This document shows positions 55,879-63,980 of a stretch of DNA of 64,000 nt, piece by piece. Every line of letters starts with the position of its first letter. The stretch's first letter is position 1. The stretch spans positions 1 through 64,000 of the forward strand of contig CANRGX010000007.1 in NCBI GenBank assembly GCA_947630215.1, given 5' to 3'. Origin of the DNA: an uncultured Eisenbergiella sp. (GTDB lineage: Bacteria > Bacillota > Clostridia > Lachnospirales > Lachnospiraceae). Under the pieces are notes generated by a model. The model did no database searches. It saw nothing but the letters and a program-made list of their open reading frames with translations, and was not told where the DNA came from. The translations under genes and the position numbers were made by a program.

Positions 55879-57063
55879 TCACAGAACGATGCGATCCAAA
55901 AGCTCCAGGTACCGTCCCGCCAAAATAGAATAATCATAATCCCGGACGCTTTGATACGCTTTCTCTCTGATCGCATCAGAAAGGGCGTCCTCCTTTAAGA
56001 TACGGTTAATGGCATCGGCAAGCTGCCGTACATTTTTTTCCTCACACAGCAGGCCGTTCTCTCCGTCGCGTATTAACTGTCGAATGCCCCCCGAATCGTT
56101 TGCGACCACCGGGACTCCGGAGGACATCGCTTCCAGCACAACCAGGCCGAGTCCTTCCACATCTCCGTCCCTGGCCGTTATGGAAGGAACCACAAATACG
56201 TCCGCCGATGCGTAAATCGCTTTTAATTCCTCATGAGATTTTGGCCCAAGGAACCGGACCCTGTCCCCCATTTCCTTCGCCTGTTCCTTCAGGCTTCTCT
56301 CCAAAGGGCCCTCTCCTACGACGACAAGCATGGCATCGACCTGCTTCATCGCCTCAATCAGATAAGAGACGCCCTTTTTCTCGGCTAACCTGCCAACAAA
56401 TAATACAACCTTCGCTTTCCCCTGCCCAAAGAAATTCTCCCGGTAATACCGCCTGCTGAACCGTTCTTTTTCCACCCCCATGGGAAGGACGAGCGCTTCG
56501 GTCCGGGGCGAAAGCTCTCGGATCCGTTCCTTCAGATAGTCGGAAACCACCGTAACATATACGGCTTTCTCTATGCAGCGGCATTTTAATTTTCTGAGCA
56601 GTCTTTTGTTTAACGAGGTCACATCCCCGCCGTGCCCCGTGACGATATACGGCGTTCCAAAAAAAGACTGTATGATCCCCTGCGGAATCAGCCAATGCGC
56701 ATGTACCACGTCATAATCCGGCAAAAGCCGGAACAGATTCCAAAACAAGGCAAGAACAAGAAAGGGAACCTGCAGAACCCTGACTTTTTTTTCTTTTATT
56801 CTCGAGACGATGGCGCCGGGATAACACAGGGTTTCCCATCTGTGGATCGGAAGATAATGATAACGCAGAACCCTGACGCGACCGCCGGATTCCCCGTACA
56901 TGTATTCCTGCTCCGCCGCTCCGGGCGCCGCCGGGGCGAGCACCGTCACCTCATACTGCTTCGACAAATGAAGGGACATGTCCAAAACAAATCTGGGTTC
57001 CGTATCGTTTTCCCACCGCGGAAAGGTGGAGGAAGTCACCAGCAATTTTTCTTTATTCTTCAT
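55879..57063 (-). CDS. Glycosyltransferase family 4 (GT-B)
   Basis: A 394-residue retaining glycosyltransferase. The N-terminal half has HAHWLIPQG and VTGHGGDV; the C-terminal GT4 domain has VGRLAEKKGVSYLIEA, the EGLGLVVLEAMSSGVPVV nucleotide-binding stretch (E-x7-E), and GLLCEEKN. It overlaps the SH3 protein gene by 11 bases. Confidence 0.92.
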   Translation of the reverse strand: MKNKEKLLVTSSTFPRWENDTEPRFVLDMSLHLSKQYEVTVLAPAAPGAAEQEYMYGESGGRVRVLRYHYLPIHRWETLCYPGAIVSRIKEKKVRVLQVPFLVLALFWNLFRLLPDYDVVHAHWLIPQGIIQSFFGTPYIVTGHGGDVTSLNKRLLRKLKCRCIEKAVYVTVVSDYLKERIRELSPRTEALVLPMGVEKERFSRRYYRENFFGQGKAKVVLFVGRLAEKKGVSYLIEAMKQVDAMLVVVGEGPLERSLKEQAKEMGDRVRFLGPKSHEELKAIYASADVFVVPSITARDGDVEGLGLVVLEAMSSGVPVVANDSGGIRQLIRDGENGLLCEEKNVRQLADAINRILKEDALSDAIREKAYQSVRDYDYSILAGRYLELLDRIVL

Positions 57064-57559
57064 TCTTTTTCAAGGCGGATACCACTCCTGTCACAAAAAT
57101 AGCAAGAATCAACCCAAGGATCACGAAGCGCCATATTTTTGACCGGCGGATAGCATCCTTCTGCATTTCAAATGACTCAACCCAGGATTTCCCGTTATCC
57201 TCAGCCTGCTTCAGCTCATCGTTTAGGGAATCCAGATCAATCTGAATGTCTGAAACCGCATCCGATTTTACATAAGCGGTCTTCCCCTGATAGTAGATCT
57301 CGCACCAGCCGTCCCCTCGATCCTGTGTGACAAATACCGTGTTCCCGGACTCCAGTCCCACTACAACAGCAGCATCCTCCCTGGGCTCCTCGCGTGCCTG
57401 TACCCGCTTCGAGATGACCATCGGCGTTCCTTCCACTCCGTCAGCTGCAGCTGCCCGGGCCTGTAAGGGGTGCAGGAAACAAAACAGAAAGAAGCCTGCC
57501 GCCAGCAAAATAATGTATTTTCTTATCATCCTCAGCCGTTCATCCTTCTCGATTCCCAT
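57053..57559 (-). CDS. Membrane-anchored SH3-domain protein
   Basis: About 168 residues. A hydrophobic N-terminal segment (YIILLAAGFFLFCFLHPL) ends in an ARA-A site, so it is a signal peptide or anchor. A bacterial SH3 domain follows (VQAREEPREDAAVVVGLESGNTVFV; WCEIYYQGKTAYVKSDAV), then a short coiled stretch and a C-terminal membrane helix (FVILGLILAIFVTGVVSAL). SH3b domains often bind cell wall peptides. In-frame starts at 57577, 57568 and 57559 are possible; the last has AAGGA upstream. Inside a glycan operon it could help place the assembly machinery at the wall (inference). Confidence 0.75.
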   Translation of the reverse strand: MGIEKDERLRMIRKYIILLAAGFFLFCFLHPLQARAAAADGVEGTPMVISKRVQAREEPREDAAVVVGLESGNTVFVTQDRGDGWCEIYYQGKTAYVKSDAVSDIQIDLDSLNDELKQAEDNGKSWVESFEMQKDAIRRSKIWRFVILGLILAIFVTGVVSALKKNEE

Positions 57560-57583
57560 GCTCCGCATCCTTTCCATCTCTTT

Positions 57584-59410
57584 TTATGACCGATCATCTT
57601 TTCCCGATTCCAAAGACGGTTCGTTGTAATACAGGCTGAAATGTCCTTCCGTCTGGGAACTGTTATATTTTCCCCTGAGTATTTCGTTCCACTGGCTGTC
57701 ACAGTCAACCAAAACCTTATCTTCCGCTCTCAGTTCTTCTGCCTTTGCTTCCCGCTTTGCAACATCCAAAATTTCGATGCGCAATTCCCTCAACCGGAAC
57801 TGGATCCGTGAGATATAAGGTAACTCACCTTCATAAATACAGATAACTTTTCCGGTTCCGTCCGTTCCGTTCAAAGACTCCTTCTGCAAAATTTCCTGCA
57901 GCTCCTGCGCCATTCGGAGATCCAGATAAGCATATGTGTTCCCCGTATAAACATAATGCTCGCAGACATGAATTCCTCCGAGGATCTGAACCGCCAGGAG
58001 AATGGCCAGAAAACATTTGGCATACGCAAACTTCCGATAACAGCAAACAATCAGGATATAAAAGAAAATCATGATACTCCCGAGCACCCATGTCCGCAGC
58101 AGAAAGGACTCCGGCACAAACGCGGCATCCTCTATCAGGTAACTGAGACTCGGAATAAAATAACCGTTCACCTGTGTCAGGGAAAGCTTCTGCGCGATAT
58201 GGGCCGCTATAACGGAAAACACACCGGTGCAGCACGTCAGGAGCAGTCCCTGCGTCCAGAGCCTCCGACCGCGTTTTTCTCCGATCATTTGATAAAGTCC
58301 TGCCGCTATGAGAATCGGAAAAACAAACTCGTCGTATCTTCCGTGGACAAACATATCAAATCTGTCGTTTTCTTCCCTGACCCCTCCGAGCGTATATACA
58401 ACTGCCACAAATAATTGGGCCATAGAAGACAAAAACACAAACAGCCAAAACAAATCCCCGTCTCCGTCTTCCCCACGGAACATCCGGCGAATCAGACGTA
58501 CAGAACGGGAACCGGAATAAACAAGGCCCCTGGCGGCCAATCCGGCAGTGGCCAGCGTCAGATATAATAGCTTTCCAATCCATCCCAGCAAAAAATCCCG
58601 CATTCCGTCCAACGTCAGGAGATAGCGGAATTTTCCCATATGACCTGCGTAATCATTCATCCGCAGCATTTCGGCGGAAGAACCGGCATACAGAGTTTCC
58701 ATCAGATACTGTTTTATCCATGCCCCTGCCAGGAAAAGGAGAACAAATTCCGCAAGCGCCAGAAGGATCTCTCTCTTTTCTTTCTTCCCATCCCGACTGA
58801 AAAAAAGGAAAAGGAACATTCCTGCGCCTACAGCCAATACGCCGACACAGCGCATATGCACATAATACAGATAAACAAAAGCTGCAGACAGTCCCAATGC
58901 CGTTATCAGCCGGAAATTCCTCAGAAGCCTCCAGAACAAATAACAGCATAAAAGATAGGTAAAGAAAAGGAGCCCTTCAGACAGCGTCGTCTGCGTATAA
59001 AAAATCCACGTAGGATAAATAACGGCTATGCCGGCAATAAAAACCGCGTCCCTGCCGCTGCGTTCTTCAACCGCCTCCTTCACAATCCGATAAAGCATCC
59101 AAAGCCCCACGCACATCAGGCCTGCGTTTACCAGAACAGCGGCCCGGTACGCCATGACGGAATCTTTAAAAAAAAACAGAATCGGCGTGAGGATCAAACT
59201 GTATCCAAAAGAGTAATAAGAGCCGACAGAACAGATTTCAGACCAGTCCCATCCCAGTCTCTGTGCGGCCGGCGCCCAGTATCCAAATTCATCCGGGAAA
59301 AAGGAAAACCCGAATATACGCCGCAGCCCGTAAAAACATATACATATACACAGGAGCATCTCTGCCGCCAGAAAGAAAGCAGTCCTGTTCTCAGTTCTTT
59401 TCAAATACAT
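57584..59410 (-). CDS. Large polytopic membrane protein, GT39/GT-C-like
   Basis: A 608-residue protein with about 12 hydrophobic segments. The first outer loop has FFPDEFGYW, an acidic DE motif where GT-C enzymes of the PMT/ArnT group keep catalytic acid, followed by YYSFGYSL. A soluble C-terminal region of about 130 residues ends the protein. It is preceded by AAGGG and by a nested hairpin. Probable role: transfer of a lipid-linked sugar on the outside; donor and acceptor unknown. Confidence 0.65.
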   Translation of the reverse strand: MYLKRTENRTAFFLAAEMLLCICICFYGLRRIFGFSFFPDEFGYWAPAAQRLGWDWSEICSVGSYYSFGYSLILTPILFFFKDSVMAYRAAVLVNAGLMCVGLWMLYRIVKEAVEERSGRDAVFIAGIAVIYPTWIFYTQTTLSEGLLFFTYLLCCYLFWRLLRNFRLITALGLSAAFVYLYYVHMRCVGVLAVGAGMFLFLFFSRDGKKEKREILLALAEFVLLFLAGAWIKQYLMETLYAGSSAEMLRMNDYAGHMGKFRYLLTLDGMRDFLLGWIGKLLYLTLATAGLAARGLVYSGSRSVRLIRRMFRGEDGDGDLFWLFVFLSSMAQLFVAVVYTLGGVREENDRFDMFVHGRYDEFVFPILIAAGLYQMIGEKRGRRLWTQGLLLTCCTGVFSVIAAHIAQKLSLTQVNGYFIPSLSYLIEDAAFVPESFLLRTWVLGSIMIFFYILIVCCYRKFAYAKCFLAILLAVQILGGIHVCEHYVYTGNTYAYLDLRMAQELQEILQKESLNGTDGTGKVICIYEGELPYISRIQFRLRELRIEILDVAKREAKAEELRAEDKVLVDCDSQWNEILRGKYNSSQTEGHFSLYYNEPSLESGKDDRS

Positions 59411-59426
59411 AACCCTTACAGTAATA

Positions 59427-59467
59427 CTGGGAAACGAACTTTGGGAATCCCGCAGTTCATCTCCCAG
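59427..59467 (-). promoter_or_regulatory. Nested hairpin in the leader of the glycan genes
   Basis: Three pairs of complementary segments are nested: CTGGGA/TCCCAG, GAACT/AGTTC and GGG/CCC, with symmetric internal loops. The structure ends 16 bases before the first GT-C gene start. No T-run follows, so it is not a plain terminator; it may cap the transcript of the secreted protein gene, or act as an attenuator or processing site. Confidence 0.55.
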
Positions 59468-59494
59468 TCATCTGACCATTTTAGATTGCTGCAA

Positions 59495-60139
59495 TCAATA
59501 AACAACGATTGCGTATGCGCCAAGGCCTCCGGTCGTATCGAACGTTACCGTGTTGGGATCGTCATCCAGATCAGGCAATACCTCGAATACTCCGCCGGGG
59601 CGTACACAGATGATAGCATATGTACTGCCAGCGGAAAGAGCCTTCTTCGGAATGGCAAAGCTGATATTGATAGGCGTGCCATCCTGAGACAGCAGGGTAA
59701 ACCTGCTATTCAGAATGCTTCCCAGCTCCAGGTTCACGCTGGCAATCACTCTGGCACCGATAGAATCCGCAACTGCATTGATGCTGGCGTATGCCGCAGG
59801 GCTCTGCTTTTCAGAAATATCATACACCCTCACGTAAGGCTTTGCACCGGACTCCAGAGCATAGCCCTGGCTGATTGCAGCCATACCGGTTGTCACAGCC
59901 ACCCCCGGAACCGTATTGCTCAGATACGCACCGGAAACAGTGGTTGCAACGACTTTCCCGTCTACCGTAACGGAACTGGTAGTCGGTACTGCCGCCGCTT
60001 CCTCCGCCGTCACTGTAGAATTGGACGTTCCTTCTCCCCCATCATCGCCGGTCGCATTTACACAAATGGCCGGAGTAGTGACGAGAACAAACGCCAAAGC
60101 AGCGGAAAGCAACTTCTTGATTGTTCCTGATTTGATCAT
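59495..60139 (-). CDS. Small secreted protein of unknown function
   Basis: A 214-residue protein with a clear signal peptide (basic MIKSGTIKK, hydrophobic LLSAALAFVLVTTPAI, cleavage after about CVNA). The mature part starts with a Gly/Ser/Thr/Glu-rich stretch and continues with two beta-rich halves (ISFAIPKKAL; GGLGAYAIVVY). No known enzyme motif is recognised, and there is no sorting signal or membrane anchor. It has a consensus promoter and a strong AAGGAGGAGA site, so it should be well expressed. It opens the glycan island. Confidence 0.85.
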   Translation of the reverse strand: MIKSGTIKKLLSAALAFVLVTTPAICVNATGDDGGEGTSNSTVTAEEAAAVPTTSSVTVDGKVVATTVSGAYLSNTVPGVAVTTGMAAISQGYALESGAKPYVRVYDISEKQSPAAYASINAVADSIGARVIASVNLELGSILNSRFTLLSQDGTPINISFAIPKKALSAGSTYAIICVRPGGVFEVLPDLDDDPNTVTFDTTGGLGAYAIVVY

Positions 60140-60466
60140 TTTATCTCCTCCTTACATACTTTTCTCCCATCCGGAGCAAGCTCCAAACGGAAGGGCATTG
60201 ACCAATCTGCCCTCTTACAGTCAACTATAAAGGATAAATCCGATTATGTCAACACATTTTACTAACTTTTTTTCATTTCTTTGTTGAAAATATTCATAAT
60301 TATGTCTGTATATATGACTGGGAATTATATATTTATCACAATTTTGTTTTGGTATATTCTTACATCCCGTGACGTTCGATCACGTTTATTTATGAGAATT
60401 ATAACAAAACACAACGCAAGTTTCCATCAATCATTTTTTCCACTTTTTCCAATTACTCCCCCGAAA
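60140..60466. other. AT-rich intergenic region upstream of the secreted protein gene
   Basis: This stretch of about 330 bases holds the promoter at 60224-60252 and a leader of about 80 bases with a small GGAG/CTCC stem. Upstream of the promoter the DNA is strongly AT-rich (for example TATATATGACTGGGAATTAT), with one short CGTGA/TCACG inverted repeat near 60369-60385. I see no gene in it. Confidence 0.6.
60224..60252 (-). promoter_or_regulatory. Promoter of the secreted protein gene and probably the glycan operon
   Basis: TTGACA (60247-60252), 17-base spacer, TATAGT (60224-60229). It is the only near-consensus promoter I found at the head of the island. AT-rich DNA upstream may act as an UP element. 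Confidence 0.85.
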
Positions 60467-60508
60467 AGGATAAAATACAAAAGGAAGCCCCCGCTTTCCG
60501 GGAGCTTC
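60467..60508 (-). terminator. Rho-independent terminator after rpmF
   Basis: On the minus strand GAAGCTCCCG-GAAAG-CGGGGGCTTC forms a 10-bp stem with one G-U pair (60484-60508), followed by CTTTTGTATTTT. It lies about 30 bases after the rpmF stop and isolates the ribosomal unit from the glycan island. Confidence 0.9.
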
Positions 60509-60536
60509 TCTGTCATTCTGTATTTCTTTGCTGTGC

Positions 60537-60719
60537 TCAATCCTCAACCTTGATGATCTCGCGTTTGTTATAAGAACCGCAGGCCTTACATACTCTGTGG
60601 GGCACCATCAGAGCGCCGCATTTGCTGCACTTCACCAGAGTGGGCGCGCTCATTTTCCAGTTCGCCCTTCTCTTATCCCTTCTGGACTTTGAAGTCTTAT
60701 TCTTAGGACAGATAGACAT
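60537..60719 (-). CDS. rpmF: 50S ribosomal protein L32
   Basis: A 60-residue protein. It starts SICPKNKTSKSRRDKRRANW and has a zinc ribbon with CSKCG and CKACG, the zinc-containing form of L32. The ATG at 60719 follows AAGGAGG; the longer ORF is an upstream extension through the DUF177 gene. Followed by a strong terminator. Confidence 0.98.
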   Translation of the reverse strand: MSICPKNKTSKSRRDKRRANWKMSAPTLVKCSKCGALMVPHRVCKACGSYNKREIIKVED

Positions 60720-60721
60720 CG

Positions 60722-61246
60722 TTACACCTCCTTGTTTTCGTGAAAGACATCCGCAATCGCCGCCATTCTCGGATCGGGAACGAAAGTATCGCAGCCGCAA
60801 GCTCCCGCGTTCAGATCCTTTCCGCAAACGGGGCAGAGCCCTTTGCAGTCCGGCCTGCACAACACCTTCATAGGCCAGCTCATCACAATCTCATCTTCAA
60901 TCAGGCTATCTATATTCAGCTCATAACCTTCCATGAAAGCCGCCTGCTCATCCAGTTCCTCTGCGTTTGCAAATTCCGGCCGGACAACCGGCCTGACCGC
61001 ATGTAGATCAAAGGCGTACTCCACTTCTCTCAGGCACCTGTCGCAGGGTATCAGCACCGCCATCCTGAGCCTGGCCTCTGCCAGCGCCTTTCCCTGCGCC
61101 GTATGGGAAGCCCGGAAGGAAACCGTACCGCACTCCTTCACCGGATACGAAACGCCCTCATGGATGACCGTCGTGGCTTCATAAGGACACGTCGTCTCGA
61201 TGACCTTGCCGTCGGATGTAAAGACATCTGTTAAATTCACTAACAT
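60722..61246 (-). CDS. DUF177 (YceD) family protein
   Basis: A 174-residue protein of the YceD family, nearly always encoded just before rpmF. The central CDRCLREVEYAF and the C-terminal CRPDCKGLCPVCGKDL carry conserved cysteines. A role in rRNA or ribosome formation has been suggested for the family. The ATG at 61246 follows TAGGAG, and rpmF starts 2 bases after its stop. Confidence 0.93.
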   Translation of the reverse strand: MLVNLTDVFTSDGKVIETTCPYEATTVIHEGVSYPVKECGTVSFRASHTAQGKALAEARLRMAVLIPCDRCLREVEYAFDLHAVRPVVRPEFANAEELDEQAAFMEGYELNIDSLIEDEIVMSWPMKVLCRPDCKGLCPVCGKDLNAGACGCDTFVPDPRMAAIADVFHENKEV

Positions 61247-61300
61247 AGTATCTCCTAATGGGCAGACAAAGCCCCTGCGGACTTCATCCACACTCTATGA

Positions 61301-61329
61301 ATTATACCGACAGCCCCTGTGTTTGTCAA
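61301..61329 (-). promoter_or_regulatory. Consensus promoter of the DUF177-rpmF unit
   Basis: TTGACA (61324-61329), 17-base spacer, TATAAT (61301-61306): a perfect sigma-A match, suited to a ribosomal protein gene. The transcript leader would be about 50 bases. Confidence 0.92.
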
Positions 61330-61396
61330 GAACTATTTTCACCTGTTTTCGCGCTGCGCATTTGCGTTGCGCAAACGGACCGGCCGGACTGCCGTC

Positions 61397-61570
61397 TTAC
61401 ATCTGATGACGCACAATGCGGTACTCGTCGTCAACCTGGTAGTAGGGACAGTCGTCAAAGGAGCTTTTTAAGAACCGGTACATTTCATCCTCGTCCAAAT
61501 CCATGTCGCAGAAGCAGCACTCCTCCTCGTCGTCGTATACGTAATGGATACAGGTATCGCAGTTACTCAT
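61397..61570 (-). CDS. Small acidic Cys-rich protein (DUF6472-like)
   Basis: A 57-residue protein with an even shorter length than most called genes. It reads MSNCDTCIHYVYDDEEECC at the start, then DMDLDEDEM and DDCPYYQVDDEYRIVRHQM at the end. GGAGG lies six bases before the ATG, and it starts 15 bases after the aminotransferase stop. The pattern of paired cysteines and acidic residues suggests metal binding. I recall similar small proteins in Lachnospiraceae annotated DUF6472, but the function is unknown. Confidence 0.85.
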   Translation of the reverse strand: MSNCDTCIHYVYDDEEECCFCDMDLDEDEMYRFLKSSFDDCPYYQVDDEYRIVRHQM

Positions 61571-61585
61571 AACGCCTCCGCGTAT

Positions 61586-62872
61586 TTATTTGGTTTCCAG
61601 TATTTTCTCCACACTCACCAGCTTCACGCACAGGATGAACAGCTCCGTTGCCTGGATCAGTTCTTCGATGGGCGGGAAGGAAGGCGCGATCCGGATGTTG
61701 GAATCGTGAGGATCCTTCCCATAGGGGAACGTAGCGCCTGCGCCTGTCATCACCACGCCGGCCTCCTTCGCCTTTGCCACAATGGCCTTGGCGCAGCCGT
61801 CCAGCGCGTCAAAAGAAATGAAATAGCCGCCGTGGGGCTTGGTCCAGGTGCCGATTTTTAAGCCGTCCAGTTCCTTTTCCAGCATCCCCAGCACCGCCTC
61901 GAACTTGGGCCGCATGATGTCGGCGTGCTTTTTCATCTGCTTCTCAATGCCTTCTATGCTCTTGAAATAACGGACATGGCGAAGCTGGTTCACCTTGTCA
62001 TGACCGATGGTCTGCACCTTCAGCTGTTTGCGCAGATCCGCCAGATTCGCCTGGGAAGCGGACAGGGCGGCCACCCCGGATCCCGGGAATGAAATCTTGC
62101 TGGTGGAACTGAATTTATAAACCATATCCGGATTCCCGGCCTTTTCGCATTCATGCAAAAGCTCCAGGATCACGTCCTGCGGCTCGTCGTAAAGATGGTG
62201 TACGTTGTAGGCGTTATCCCAGAAAATGCGGAAGTCCTTCGCGGCGGGTCTGAGGTTGGCAAAGCGGCGCACCGTCTCGTCGGAATAAGTATACCCCTGA
62301 GGGTTGGAATATTTGGGCACGCACCAGATGCCCTTGATCGCCTCGTCCTGGCTCACCAGCCTTTCCACCATATCCATATCGGGCCCGTCCGGCGTCATGG
62401 GAACGTTGATCATCTCGATGCCGAAATATTCGGTGATGGAAAAATGCCTGTCGTAACCGGGCACGGGACAGAGGAATTTCACCTTGTCCAGCTTACACCA
62501 GGGCGTCATGCCCATCACGCCGTGTGTGTACGCGTGGGACACCACATCGAACATCACGTTTAAGCTGGAGTTGCCGTAGATGATAATGTGATCCGCCGGC
62601 ACCTCGATCAGCTCTCCCAGCAGGCGCTTGGCCTCCGGAATGCCGTCCATCACGCCGTAATTGCGGCAGTCAATCCCGTCCTCACATTTGAGGTCGGTGA
62701 AATTGTCCAGCACACACATCATGCCCATGGACAGATCCAGCTGTTCCGCGCTGGGCTTCCCGCGGGACATATCCAGCTTCAGCCCCTTCTCCTTAAATTT
62801 TTCATACGCAGCCTGCAGTTCTTCCCTGATCTGCAGCAGCTCCTCCCTGCTTTTGTCCTGATATGCCGTCAT
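61586..62872 (-). CDS. Class I aminotransferase (aspartate aminotransferase-like, PF12897 type)
   Basis: A 428-residue PLP enzyme. LDMSRGKPSAEQLDLS near residue 35 is typical of the PF12897 subgroup; the PLP lysine is in FSSTSKISFPGSG (about 250), with the cofactor aspartate in FWDNAYNVHHL and the substrate arginine probably in NIRIAPSFP. The usual role is transamination of aspartate or related amino acids; substrate not certain. The ATG at 62872 follows AAAGGAGAG, and an upstream in-frame extension towards the tRNA is not coding. Confidence 0.92.
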   Translation of the reverse strand: MTAYQDKSREELLQIREELQAAYEKFKEKGLKLDMSRGKPSAEQLDLSMGMMCVLDNFTDLKCEDGIDCRNYGVMDGIPEAKRLLGELIEVPADHIIIYGNSSLNVMFDVVSHAYTHGVMGMTPWCKLDKVKFLCPVPGYDRHFSITEYFGIEMINVPMTPDGPDMDMVERLVSQDEAIKGIWCVPKYSNPQGYTYSDETVRRFANLRPAAKDFRIFWDNAYNVHHLYDEPQDVILELLHECEKAGNPDMVYKFSSTSKISFPGSGVAALSASQANLADLRKQLKVQTIGHDKVNQLRHVRYFKSIEGIEKQMKKHADIMRPKFEAVLGMLEKELDGLKIGTWTKPHGGYFISFDALDGCAKAIVAKAKEAGVVMTGAGATFPYGKDPHDSNIRIAPSFPPIEELIQATELFILCVKLVSVEKILETK

Positions 62873-62989
62873 TTTCCTCTCTCCTTTTGTATGGATTGTG
62901 CAGCGTCCGGCGGATCCGGATCTTTTCATAAGAAAAGCGACAGATGTTACCTCCATCAGCCGCTTCGCCCATTCGTATGCTTACAACCA

Positions 62990-63062
62990 AGCCGGGAAAG
63001 GGACTCGAACCCTCGACCTACTGATTACGAATCAGTTGCGCTACCGACTGCGCTATCCCGGC
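62990..63062 (-). tRNA. tRNA-Thr (CGT anticodon)
   Basis: A 73-base cloverleaf on the minus strand: acceptor GCCGGGA/TCCCGGC, D stem GCGC, anticodon stem ACTGA/TCAGT with loop TTCGTAA (anticodon CGT, codon ACG), T arm GAGGG-TTCGAGT-CCCTT, discriminator T. CCA is not encoded. Confidence 0.95.
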
Positions 63063-63080
63063 AAACCCTCAGCAATGGAT

Positions 63081-63109
63081 ATTATAACCGTTAAAGGGAC
63101 ATTTGGCAA
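63081..63109 (-). promoter_or_regulatory. tRNA-Thr promoter
   Basis: TTGCCA (63104-63109), 17-base spacer, TATAAT (63081-63086), about 18 bases upstream of the mature tRNA 5' end. Confidence 0.85.
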
Positions 63110-63149
63110 GCATTTTTTTTCAATTCCTTCCGGGCCTTTCCTGCCGCCG

Positions 63150-63980
63150 TCAGCGCTCCAGGCGCACCTCCATCTGCGGGAACGGGATCCGGATCCCTTC
63201 CTCGTCAAAGCCGTATTTGACGGCTTCCATCATCTCACAGCGGGCCTGCCAGAAATCTTCCCTTTTCGCCCAGAACCGTATGCCCAGCACCACGCTGCTT
63301 TCCCCGAAGCTGTCGAGGAATACGGAAACCTCCCGGTCGTCAAGCACCAGCGGGTGCTCTTTGGCCAGGCGCTGTACCACCTGCCGGGCCTTACGGATAT
63401 CGGAATCGTAGGAAATTCCCACGGTAAAATCGATCCGCCGGAACGGTTCGTTGGTGGCGTTGGTGATCCCGGCGTTTGCCAGCGCGCCGTTGGGAATCAG
63501 GACAATCCGATTGTCCAGCGTGGCCAGCTTCGTATAGAAAATGGAAATTTCCTGTACGATGCCCTCATTTTTGTAAGTATCCTCCACGATATAGTCCCCC
63601 ACCTGAAAGGGCCGCAGGATCAAAATGAGGATACCGCCGATGCAGTTACTGAGGCTTCCCTGAATGGCGAGGCCCACCGTCACACCCACGGATCCGATGA
63701 CGGTGGCGATGCTGGCCGCTTCCAGGCCGAAAATCTGCAGGATCCAGAAAATCAGCACCACATACAATAGCGTCTTGACCGCCGAATCCAGAAACTGTCC
63801 CGCTTCCACCGAAGCGCCGGTCTTCTTCAGCGCCCGCCCAATCAGCCGCCTGAGCAGGGCAATGCCCCGGCCGCCCAGTACAAACACTGCCAGCGCCAGC
63901 AGTGCGTGCGCGCCCAGCGTCAGCAGCCTGTCCGGCAGCGCAGCCAGATACCGCCCCATGACGCCGGCTTCTTTTCCCAT
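63150..63980 (-). CDS. MscS-family mechanosensitive ion channel
   Basis: About 276 residues. Membrane segments lie at the N-terminus, and the pore helix region reads VTVGLAIQGSLSNCIGGILILILRPFQVGDYI, diagnostic of MscS, followed by the beta domain (VLIPNGALANAGITNAT) and the alpha/beta C-terminal part. It releases solutes during osmotic down-shock. The frame stays open to the right window edge; a GTG at 63989, an ATG at 63980 and sites beyond 64000 are all possible starts, so the N-terminus is uncertain. Confidence 0.9.
   Translation of the reverse strand: MGKEAGVMGRYLAALPDRLLTLGAHALLALAVFVLGGRGIALLRRLIGRALKKTGASVEAGQFLDSAVKTLLYVVLIFWILQIFGLEAASIATVIGSVGVTVGLAIQGSLSNCIGGILILILRPFQVGDYIVEDTYKNEGIVQEISIFYTKLATLDNRIVLIPNGALANAGITNATNEPFRRIDFTVGISYDSDIRKARQVVQRLAKEHPLVLDDREVSVFLDSFGESSVVLGIRFWAKREDFWQARCEMMEAVKYGFDEEGIRIPFPQMEVRLER

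Noticed and set aside
60281-60553. Plus-strand frame of 90 codons in the AT-rich gap
   Set aside because: It runs over the rpmF terminator and the end of rpmF, has no ribosome site and looks like low-complexity AT-rich sequence.
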